Shown: positions 34,947 to 46,900 of the stretch, in pieces
Layout: every line of letters begins with the position of its first letter
Position numbering within the stretch: position 1 is the stretch's first letter
NCBI GenBank assembly: GCA_026874595.1
Contig: CM049316.1
Location: 65,021,176 to 65,085,175, forward strand
Source: Sipunculus nudus
Taxonomy: Eukaryota; Annelida; Sipuncula; Golfingiida; Sipunculidae
DNA length: 64,000 nucleotides
Direction of reading: 5' to 3'
Made by a program: the position numbers and the translations under genes
The notes under the pieces: model-generated
Databases searched by the model: none
Seen by the model: the letters and a program-made list of their open reading frames with translations, nothing else
Told to the model about the DNA's origin: nothing

Positions 34947-37900
34947 CTGAAAAAAACAGACAATTTTTTTAAAGATTATTTAGTTTTAGAATGTCTAGGT
35001 GCTTGTACTCTTTGCTACTTTATTGGTCTCAGTCCTCTTTGTCAAAGAGAATGCAGTTACAATGGAGAACCTTATAAATATTGATTAAAATAATCAAAAA
35101 ATTTCATTCACAGAGAATGCACATGATCAATGTTTTTTGGCATTTTTTAAAATATGTTTTGTTGTTGGAGGTAACCTCCTCCTTTTTTAGCTCAGATGAC
35201 TGAAAGTCATCTTAGCTATAGCGATCACTCTGTCCGTCGTCCGTCCGGCCGGCTGGCCTGCCGTCAAAAATTGTAACCCCTAGACCTGGAATCTTCTTAC
35301 TTGGCATCCTGGGAGGTCCATTAAAAATCTCCTTGGAAACCTGAAATTAGGTCTCTGTTACCCATATTCTTCAAGCTATGGGGCTCCGAAGTAACCCCCA
35401 GAATAATGGAAAATTGATACAAAAGCTCAAGTAACTGAACAACTAATGCATTGATCACCATGATTTTTTGCATGGATATTGATCATGGAGTGTTTCATCA
35501 GTTTCTGCAGACTGGTGGTGCCACCTGTATTTTTATTTAATTTGTGCGCATTTTTTTTCTCTATTTTTGAGACCTATTAAGATGTGGTCATCTGTTAACA
35601 GGGCACAAATCGTAACAACTGGACCTAGAATCTTCTCTCCTGACATGCAGAGAGGCCCATAAAAAGTCTCTTTGGAAACCTGAAATTAGGTCTCTGTTAC
35701 CCATAACCTCTTAGCTATGGGGCTGCGAAGTACCCCCCCCCCCCCCCCCCGAATAATGGAAAATTTGATACAAAAGCTCAAGTATCTGAACAACTATTGC
35801 ATCAATCACAATGATTCTTTGCATATAGATATTGATCATGGAATGTGTCATCAGTTTCTGCAGTCTGGTGGCGCCACCTGTATTTTTTTTAGCTCAGCTG
35901 ACTGAAAGGTCATCTGAGCTATAGCGATCACCCTTTGTCTGTCGTCCGGCCGGCCGTCCGTTAACAGGGCACAAATCATAACCCCTGGACCTTGAATCTT
36001 TTCACTTGACATCCTGGGAGGTCCATGAAAAATCTCCTTGGTAACCTGAAATTAGGTCTCTGTTACCCATATCCTTCGAGCTATGAGGCTCCCAAGTACC
36101 CCCCAGAATAATGCAAATTTTGATACAAAAGCTCAAGTATCTGAATAACTACTGCATTGATCACCATGATTTTATGCATGAATATTGATCATGGCGTGTT
36201 CTATCAACTCCTGCAAACTGGTGGTACCACCTGTATTTTTTCCAATTTTTACGAATTTTCTTCTTTATTTTTTAGACCTTCAAAGAAGCTGTCATCTTTT
36301 AACAGGGCACAAATCGTAACTGCTTGACCTGGATTCTTCTAACTTGACATCAATGGAGGTCAATGAAAAGTCTCTGTGAAAACATGAAATTAGGTCACTG
36401 TTACCCATATCCTTCAAAGTAAGTACCCCTCAGAATAATTAAAAATTTGATACAAAAGCTCCAGTATCTGAATAACTAATGCATTTATCACCATGATTCT
36501 TTGCAGGCATATTGATCATGGAGTGTTTCATTAGTTCCTGCAAACTGGTGGGGCCACCTATATTTTTTTAAATTTGTATGCAATTTTTTCTCTTTTTGAG
36601 ACTTTCAAATAAAGCCTCATCTGTTAACAGGTTACAAATCGAAAGTGCTGGACCTGGAATTTTCTAACTTGACATCAAGGAAGGTCCATGAAAAGTCTCT
36701 GTGTATGAAAATTAGGTCTCTGTTGCCAATATCCTCCGAGCTATGGGGCTCGCAAGTACCCCTAAGAATAATTAAAAATGTGATATGTCAGGGACAAAAA
36801 AATCCTAGGAGAAAAATGTTGAGGCCATAAATTCTGGGACACTGGTCATGTGACCAAAACAAGGGGCCACCAGAACTAATTGCTCTGATATTGCATCAGG
36901 CTCCAACAGCCCTTGCTACTGATTTCATCAGTTTGTAACAGGTCAGCATATTGCACCACCCTGTGCAAGGGTTAGAGACCTTATAAACCCCCGGTCTGGG
37001 TAGCAGGCGGGGGGAAATTACACTGAGAATCTGCCAACGCCAGGTACGACAGCAAGGACAATACTGGCAATAGAGATCATGAGATGCTGATGCTGCACCA
37101 TAGGGGTGAGGGGGCTGATGGCTGAAGTAACCTGGTGATAATATATGTTAAGAATAGAGAATAAGAAGAACCTGGACTATGTCACATTGAAGCCTACTGG
37201 TAAGCTAGAACTACTGGAGTGTATCACTGGAGAATAATCAATATAGTAATTTGTGAACCTGGATATATCTATATATATACTGTGTATATATATATATGTG
37301 TCAGATGAGGAATAAAGACAAGATATTCCTCTTTGGAGGACTACATTATATTTATATGGGACACTGAACACAAACAGCTCACACGAGCTGCCATGACAGA
37401 TACAAAAGCTGCAGTATCTGAATAACTAATGTACTGATGGCCATGATTTTTTGCATGCATATTGATCATGGAGGGTTTCATCAGTTCCTGCAGACTGGTG
37501 GCGCCACCTATATATTTTTCAAAAATTTTTACACATTTTTTTCTATTTTTGAAATTTTCAAATAAAGCCTCATCTTGTAACAGGCCACAAATCGTAACCA
37601 CTTGACCTAGAATCTTCATACTTGACATCTAGGGAGGTCCATGAAAAGTCTTCATGTAAATCTGAAATTATGTCTCTGTTAACCGTATCCTCTGAGCTAT
37701 AGGGCTTGTAAATACCCCAAAGAATAATTAACAAGGCCTACAGGCCTAATGCAAACCTGTGCAAAGATTGGGAGTATGAATGGAGGTTTATTCTTTAAAT
37801 TTAATATTGATCCTCTTAAGTCCTGCATATCTACCTAAGTCATTATGATTCCAGCAAAATGTTTCGGACCTGCAAGTTTCAGACTACGACATTTTAAAAC

Positions 37901-40900
37901 TAGAATATGGGTAGTCGACAAGTGACTATGTGTATCAGCAGAAATCAGAGTGGGACGGGTGAAGTGAGGCATAGATTAAGTGGAAAGGGGAAGAGAGTGA
38001 GGTGTGTTGCATATTAGCATGGATGTCTGCAGCGTAAACCTGAATGTAGGTGGTGCCACCTGTCATAAAATCGAGAAAATTGTCTAGGATGTATAAACCT
38101 GCAAAATTTCAGGTGGAAAAGTCCAACCACTGCTGAGATATGAGTGATTTTATCCCAAGGCAGATGAACAGATGGACGCTGTGCAAAAATGGTTGCAGGT
38201 GGCACCACCAGTTTTGCTTATGATGAAGAGCTATGTGAGATCTATACACATGCAAAATTTTGGCTCAATCGGTCAAACGGTTCGAGAAATATGAGCTTGG
38301 ATATCTGCAGAGTAAAAATGAATTTAGGTGGCGCCACCTGTCATAAAATCGAGAAAGCTGTCCAGGATGTATAAACCTGCAAAATTTCAGGTGGAAAAGA
38401 CAAACCACTGCTGAGATATGAGTGATTTTATCCCAAAGCAGATGAACAGATGGATTCAAACCACTTCTGAGATATGAGTGATTTTATCCTTAAAGCAGTG
38501 CAGATGGAGGCTGTGTAAAAATGGTTGCAGGTGGCGCCACCATTTTTAGTGTATGTTATAAAGCTTTCCAAGGGCTACATTTGTGCAAAATTTTCAGCCT
38601 GATCGGTCAAACGGTTCCTGAGATATGTGGGTTTATGTGTGGAAACAGACGCACAAATGGACCCTGGGCAGAGAGAAAAGGTCAGAGGTCAACCAAAAAT
38701 GAGGGCGCAGCAGTTCACATGTGACCGATCATAATTCCGAATTTTAAAAAATTCTGCCCAGTGGTTATGGAGGAGTTCTCGGAAACCTACGCAGCAATGG
38801 CGGCAGCGTCAGCGTCAGACTGAAAACATAGTATCTGCAAAACTCTGTTTTGGCAGATACAATGATTGTAGCTGGCACCGCCAGTCTTACATACAACGAA
38901 GAGATATATAAATATGCCCAATGTCAGACTGATATGTCAAATCCCTCCTGTGAAATAAGCAGCCGCATACACTGCAAAAGTCAATGTAGGTGGCACCACC
39001 TGTCTTGTAAATAAGAATACCATCCAAGACGCATAGACAGGTCAAAATATCAGTCCAATACATCAAACTTCCCCAGAGTTTGATGCACTGGGCTGACAAG
39101 GCTTAGGTGAGTAAGGCAGTTGCCCCCGAGTGACCTGTGACAAATTGCTGCCTCAAGCTACTGCACTGAGTGAACTCTTAACCTGCACCTGGCTAGACTG
39201 AGTGAACTTTTGACCTGTACCTTGCTGCACTGAGTGAACTCTTGACCTATTGCATAATCTGACACAGTTGGCAGTCTGCCAAAGCTATGAATAGATTCAG
39301 GCTGAACCTTGGTGCCAAATATGATGCAGTGAGCAGTCTTCCAAAGCTATAAATAGAATGCAGCTACTGCACTGAGTGAACTCTTGACCTCTACCTGGCT
39401 GCACTTCTTCCAAACCTGGCACTGTGCCAAAACTATTTATAGAGCTGACATCATCTTGGCTAATGGCCAACATCAAGGCACTGGCAATCTGCCAATGGTA
39501 AACCAAGTGCTGCCATCTGTACACAACAGTGGTCCCTACTTGAAATAACTTTGAAATTTATTTTCCCAATACAAAATGCTTTTCAGCTGACTTTTTATAA
39601 AAAAGAAATCAGGAATATCTGTAAAATTATTACGGATGCATACTGAATGCAAAATTAAAATAAAGATATATCTCATTGATGGCAAATTCTTGAATTAAGT
39701 TGAGTAAGGATACCAATAATTTATAATCCACAGTTGTCTTTATATAGCCACAGAGAGCTGAATATCCATGATTGTAACATTGCCTGATATGATGATTAAC
39801 TTAAATCATAAATTTAAATTTTTTAAAAGCTTTTAAAAAAAAACTTTCTTGTCAATATTAACCAAAGATAACCTGAAATCTAAATGTCTAGTGGCATGAT
39901 GTAATAGATGCTGATTAAATGGTGCCAGGCTAGATGTAACAGCATAACACAGCTAACATATATGGTAAAATGACTCAATTCAATTTCCATAATTCAGCCA
40001 AAAATCATTCACGTGGAACCATTAATGACAATTATTATTAGAATTATTGTAGGGATTATTCTTGTAAAATATTTAACAAACTGGCTTCAGTGGCATCAGT
40101 TGAAAAACGTTTCGCAGGTTTATAACTCATATAGGAAGATACAGCAAACTGGCTAAGTTCAGCTTCCTGTAACTCAGCCAAAAAGCACTGAATGAAAACC
40201 ATTTGAACAAATTTAAATTATCAACATCTGAGGATAATTAATGTGTGAGATTTAAGAATTTGGCCCAGTGGTTTTTGAGAAGAAGATCTTTGTAGCCACT
40301 GAGCTAAAATGAGCTGTTATGGCATATGACTAAATTCAGCTTCCCATAACTTGGCCAAAAGTCACTGAAAAGAGACCATTTGTTCAAACTTCAGAAAGCA
40401 CTACCCAAGGATCATTTCTGTGCGATATTAAACATTTTGGCCATATGGTTTCAGAGAAGAATTTTTTTGTAGCCCTCAGTGTGTTACAGGCACTGATGAC
40501 CCCGTACAAATATGGCCGATGCAGGTGGCGCCACCAATACCTCAATTTCAGATATGACCTATGTGACCAACACTGGCATAAAATTTGGTGATGATAGCTC
40601 CAGCCGTTCCTGAGATTTAAATTTTAATATGCTTTTTTGCACAGTTAACAAAGTTCACCCATCTGTAACTCTGCTAAAAATCATCGAACTGGAACCATTC
40701 GAACAAACTTGAGAAAGATTGTTCCAGGGATCATTTCTGTGAAATATTGGACAATTTGGCTGGACAGTTTCGGAGAAGAAGATTTTTAAAGCTTTTTTAG
40801 CTTTTTCCCTATAAAATCTAAGAAAATGCAGTTAGAAAAAAAATAAACAAAATCCGATATATTTTTTTCGGATGACTAATCATTTGCAAAAAATTTGGTG

Positions 40901-43900
40901 ATGCTAGCTCCTGCCATTTTAGAGATAGCTATGGTTAACGTACAGACGACGAACGACACATGACAGACGACGCCGCACCATCGCATAAGCTCACAGGTTC
41001 GCTAAAAATTTGATACAAACAAAAGCTCCAGTATCTGAATAATGCCTTGATAGCCATGATTCTTGGGATATATATTGATCATGGAGTGTTTCATCAGTTC
41101 CTGCAGACTGGTGGCACTACCTGTATTTTTATGCATTCTTCTTTCTATTTATGAGACCTTCAAATGAAGTTGTCATCTGTCCAAAAGCCCACTGAAACCC
41201 ATTTCTTAGGACTCTTCACAAAATTCATGACTTGTTTGCACTCTGGCAGTCATTTTGGTCATTGTTCAACATTCCTTGAATTCAGCTGAGCGTCATGGCC
41301 CATGGGCCACTTGTTATATGTACATATGCTAAATTCCATTCCGGTTAGGACTGAGTGACAGGGCAGTATCACACGCATTCTTTCATTTTATATCCTGGCA
41401 TTAACCAGGCATGGTGACTACCTGGGTGTGTAATCATCCCCTAGTGCTAGGTCATGCCACAGAGGAAAGCCCAAAGGCACACTTGTTTGTGAGTGAAACA
41501 CTGCCATTGGGCACAGCCTTCCCATTAAGCTTGTAGAGTGCTCAACCTGGATGGGGGCGGCCTGTGAAAATCTCACTGCCCTGGCTGAGATTAGAACTCA
41601 CAATCTCCTGTATCTCCTGGTTTTAACTCCTGTGCTCTACCCCTAAGCAGAAGCTGCATGGTCAGATTGTAGGTTTTCACATAAGGAAAATGCTAATAAA
41701 TGTTATTCAGGAGAGCGCTTACCTTGTTGTAGACGTTAAACCACTCTGGATGATGGTCCATCTTTTCTGCCGTCAGGGCCACACGGGACATAAAACCAAA
41801 TGCCTACAATGTCAAGTTTTTTACATAAAATTTTGTGATGCTAACCCTTGCTGTTTTCAAAATAGTATGGGTTAACATACAGACAACGGACGATGGACGC
41901 CCCCACACCATCGCATAAGCTCACAGGTTTGCTAAAAAAATACAGACTACTTCAGAAGTCACAACATTCACAAATAATTTCTATTCAGGCTAATTTGACT
42001 TTGAAAATGAAGGTCAAGGTCACCAGTTGTCAAACACTACCGAGATAAAAGCTGCCGCTAACAGAAAACAAGAGAAGAGCTTATAGTTGAGTTGAATGTA
42101 CTTAATTTAGGACAGAGCCAAAACAGACACCTAAACAGGAGATATACTAGGTATTTTACATAGGAGACTATATAGGACAAAAGAAAGGCAGATGTCAAAA
42201 CGCCTTGGTTCAAAGATAAATAAAATTAATAATGCGTTTAATATGGAATGCAATGACTTACAATATGAAAAAACAGAGACAAAACTATATTTGTTCAGTG
42301 GCCCCTGTTTGTGTATAATAAAGCGTCATCATGCACCAGTAACTTGACATTTGTGAATTGTACTTCATCCAAGCAGAACAGCGTTGTGTCACTGACTGAA
42401 CAAATTAACAATGTGAAGTAGTAAATAATTAGACACTGTCACCATCATGTATATTCAGAGGACAAACCTAATACTGTCACATCATTAAAGTAAAACTGGG
42501 AGATGATAGCCAAACATATTTTCCATGTGCAAGAAGGCTCCAAGGTTTGGCCAAATAAACATAAACACAGTATTTTTTTACAAGTAGATGTGACAATAAT
42601 TGTATTAAACTGTGTTGTTTTGGAAGCATATGCAATCTGTAACTCATACCCCTTTCACACACAAAATGTTTTCAAAAAGATCTGGGCAAAGCTGTTTGAC
42701 CAAATCAGTTTGAATCCATGTTGTGTGTTCACAGGGGCATGTAGCACCAATGCACTAGGTGTAAATTTTACATGCATTTTGTTACAGGTGCCACTTTTTA
42801 TTGTGTGCAGCGGTCTTACAGATGATTGTTTTATTGTGCACATGGATGTTCCATGTGTTGTTGGCGTTTGGTTTGTGTGCCACGCTTAGCTCGTGTTGTC
42901 GGATATTGCAGGCTCGGTTTAATCTGCATTGGTTGAACCCTAGATGCACAGTGTTCTTTGTTCTAGTATGTTTTTTGAACGTGTGTACTGTGATAGATTC
43001 TTTAGATTGTTCAAGGCTGTGTTTTAGAGCTGAGAGAGAGGAGAGAATATTCCAGAGGCCACAGAAGCCTGTATGTCAATGTGTGGGACCTATTCCGATA
43101 AGTGGGACAATTATTGACTTTCTATGATTTTCTTCTGGATTTGTGAGGAATCTTATTTGGTCTTCAGTTTACCTCCGGGATTGTTACAAGAGCTTTACAT
43201 TGGACTGTTATTCTATGAGAGAATACATTTTAAAGGACTTGTCACTGTGACTGTGGTGGTATCCAGGTACTGTGCACTTTGTTTTTTTTTATTGTGTGAT
43301 TGTATTGATTTGCTGTTATACTGCTGTTATACTGTGTCATTGTATTGATTTAGTGTATTGTAATGTAAGGGTTGTTTTAAGAATAAATTATGGTTATTTG
43401 TCAACAACTAGTGGCCAATGGGCCATGACGCTCAGCTGAATTTATGGAATGTTGAACAATGAGCAAAATGACTGCCGGAGTGCAAAAAAATCATGAATTT
43501 TGTGAAGAGTCCTTAGAAAAATGGGTTTAAGGGGCTTTTGGAAAGATGACCACTTCATTTGAAGGTCTTATGAATAGAAAAAAAATGTGTAAAAATTTGA
43601 AAAAATACAGGAGGTGCTACCAGTCTGCAGGAACTGATGAACACTCCATGATCAATATATATCCAAAGAATCATGGCAATCAATGCATTAGTTACTCATA
43701 TACTGGTGCTTCTGTATCACATTTTTGATTAATCGTGGGGGAGGGTGGGAGACTATGAGCCAAACAGCTCAGAGGATAAGAGTAATAGACCTAATTTCAG
43801 ATTTCCAAGAAGATTTTTCATGGACCTCCCTAGTTGTCAAGTATGAAGTTTCTAGGTCAAGGGGTCACGATTAATGCCCTGTTACAAGATGAGGCTTAAT

Positions 43901-46900
43901 TTTAAGGTCTTAAAAATAGATAAAAAAATTGTAAAAATTTGAAAAAATACAGGTGGTGCCACCAGCTTACAGGAACTGATGGAACACTCCATGATCAATA
44001 TTCATGCAAAGAATCAATGAAGAAGTTATTCAGATAATAAGCTTTTGTATCAAATTTTTATTATTCTGGGGGGTGGGGGGGGGGGGTGGTACTTACGAGA
44101 CCCATAGCTCAAAGAATATGGGTAACAGAGACCTAATTTCAGGTTTCCATAGAGACTTTTCATGGACCTCCCTTGATGTAAAGTAAGAAGATCCCAGGTC
44201 CAGTGGTTACGATTTTAGCCCTGTTAACAAATGACAGCTTCTTTGAAGGTCTCAAAAATAGAGAAAAAATTCGTAAAAAATAGAAAAAAAAAACAGGTGG
44301 TGCCACCAGGTTACAGAAACTGATGGAACACTTCATGATCAATATTCATGCAAAGAATCATTGTGATCAATGCAGTAGTTATTCAGATACTTGAGCTCTT
44401 GTATCAAATTTTTTATTATTCTGAGGGGTACTTACGAGACCCATAGCTCAAAGAATATGGGTAACAGAGACTTAATTTCAGGTTTCCAAGGAGATTTTTC
44501 ATGGATCTCCCTGGATGTCAAGTAAGAAGATACCAGGACCAGCGGTTATGATTTATGCCCTGTTAACTGACAGATGACTGGACGGCCGGACGGATTGCTG
44601 GATGGACGACAGACAAAGAGTAATCGCTATAGCTCAGATGACTTTCAGTCAGCTGAGCTAAATAGCCACTGACTTCTTTATTCATTCCCCTAGACATTTC
44701 ATGCTGCCTAGTCTTACAGAATCTGATTTTTTTTTTCCATTACAAAATTTATGTTCATCACGCATACATGATCTGTTGATATTAGGTTCCGCAACAATAT
44801 GTGGTACAACGTAACAACATACTGACAAAGGCATTCGCACTTCCGCTGTGACCGAGTCGCTGCTTGAAAAGTAAGTCCAAAACAATTCTAGTGCACCTTC
44901 ACATGACCCTTTAGCAAGGCAGATAAAAGGATTTGCATCTCAAACAATTTGAAACCACTTAATGAGCTGAATTCATACAGTTTTGGCCAAAACAGTTTGA
45001 AAACACTTTGAAATGTTGTGTGAATTCGAGGCCAATCCCAATGTAATATTCTTATTCTGACAGAGATATAAGAAAGAGGGGGCACATTGTAAAAGCAGCA
45101 AAAAAACTCTGCAAAGAATATGTGTCCAAAACCTGGTTATTACCTTGAACTTTCAACTTGATGTATAAATTAAGACTCAATTTACTTGGTGAATATCTTA
45201 GGTATAATTCTACACAGCACATTTCACTGTAATATAGATGGTACAAAATTAATCAACAAACAAGCAATCATAGTCTTTTTTAATCTTACAAAAAATTTGC
45301 ATATAATTTTACAACTGATCACTACCACTAGTATTTACCTGATTAAAGTTTCCAAAGAGGAATTCCTTGTATATGGCATCACGTCCTTCCACCATCACCC
45401 AGCCTGCCTCCTTCAGTGGCTCCAGCTTACTGGTTCGTTCTTCTGCTGTCAGTTGACTAGCCTAGAAGGAAATGTTCTGATAATTGATTATAAATTTAAA
45501 ATACCTAGCTCATGAACTGCATATTTTAAATGAGTTGTTTCATAAAATGGATGTTTGAGTGACCTCCAAAAGGCAATGGCTTTCATGAAAATGCATTTTT
45601 AATTTATTTAAAATAACTTCTGCCTGTCAGGTATAAAAGTTTGATTCAATAAAGAATTTTAAATTTCATTTTCAAACATAAACTGGTTGAGACACAATAT
45701 ATAAAATTTTGCTAAGAAAAAAAAATTGCTGTTGTTCTTGGAAATGGTGTATCTGATCAATACAAAATCTAGTCCAGTTTCCATATCTTTGAGAGTTCTT
45801 TTATGGAATTAGTAATATAAGCTAATAAGCAATATTACCAAGTACCTGGTCATCATTAAAAAATTATTAAACCAAAAATTGGTGCAGTTAATCTGTAAAA
45901 TGATAAATTTGTTTTGTATGGCCTGACCTCCATTATATGAACCAAACAGCATCAGACAAGGTAACTTTTAGCTTGGCACACACCCAAAACTTTGCTTTAA
46001 CATTCATACCTTGGGCAGTTATTCATAGGTATTGATTTTTCCCTGGCTGGTCCCACAGCAAACACAGCGACAAAGGGTTAATGTGAGGTCTGAGCAAGTC
46101 AAACAGGGATGTGAGTCTTTCAGTTTGCTGGGAAAGCTAATGCGTTCAATACATATTACAGGCATCTGACTGTTGCAAAGCTATTCAACTCTGACAAACT
46201 GAAACTGACAGAAAAGATTTAAGAAGCCCTGGCTAACAAACAACTCATGTCTTTACACTGGCCTACATGAAAAATGCTAAATTAAAGTTCATTTTTATAC
46301 CTCAGTTAATCTAATAAATTTATGGTGTGGCTTTAACAAACAAAATACTACTACTGATATTCTGTTAAATTATGTCAAGTTTATTAAATGTATGGGTTGA
46401 AATCATGTCTCTTGCTCCTTATGTATGAGTGGTTAAATTCCAAATAACAAAGTTTCACATATTCTGATTTTACAAACATCAAAACTTCTTTACTCATGAG
46501 ACAATACATTCTTTCAGTTGTCTTAAAAGAAGGCCCGTTAATTGTGAGGGCCGTTTGAATTGATTCATTTATCTATTCTTTACCTTGGATTAAATTCTTA
46601 AAAAGTAAATTTCTGACATTTTAAAAAATAAAAGTCATTTGAGCAAAAAGGATGTAAGTAAATTTTGGTAAATAAAAGAAAAAAATGTAGCTCTCCTTCT
46701 GTTTGTCACCACCATATATGTTTCTATGCAAATGGAGTGGTTCACAAGTGAACATTTTAAACGGATTTAGGGCACATACATGGTAACATCAACTAGACTG
46801 CTCTCTCAGATTGGAAAGCTCACAGAGGACTTCAGAATGCTACATGCAAATAAATAATAGTGACAGTTTCTACAACATAAGCCATGGTATATGCAACAGA

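Larger units (their letters stand above)
35188..41314 (+). mobile_element. Helitron-like family C element in PCBD intron 3, twice interrupted
   Basis: The left end TAGCTCAGATGAC-TGAAA-GTCATCTTAGCTA forms a hairpin and leads to a GTCCGTC stretch. The right end is TTCAGCTGAGCGTCATGGCC completing the GGCCCATGGGCC hairpin, then ACTTGT. The core is a ~330-bp tandem unit ('GGGCACAAATCGTAAC...AAGTACCCC.GAATAAT...GCTCAAGTATCTGAA...TGGTGGCGCCACCTGTATTTT'). A second left end at 35891 suggests an internal duplication. The solo LTR (36786-37398) and a reversed family B element (37731-41002) split it; the pieces rejoin cleanly. A compact copy is at 43403-44661. Non-coding. Confidence 0.75.

Noticed and set aside
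38521-38724. Repeated 'MVAGGAT' frames
   Set aside because: They come from the GGTGGCGCCACC core units of family B in reverse orientation.
42503-43127. Overlapping 128- and 108-codon frames with hydrophobic stretches
   Set aside because: They cross repeat F and an LTR-like block inside a PCBD intron; no recognisable domain or splice structure.
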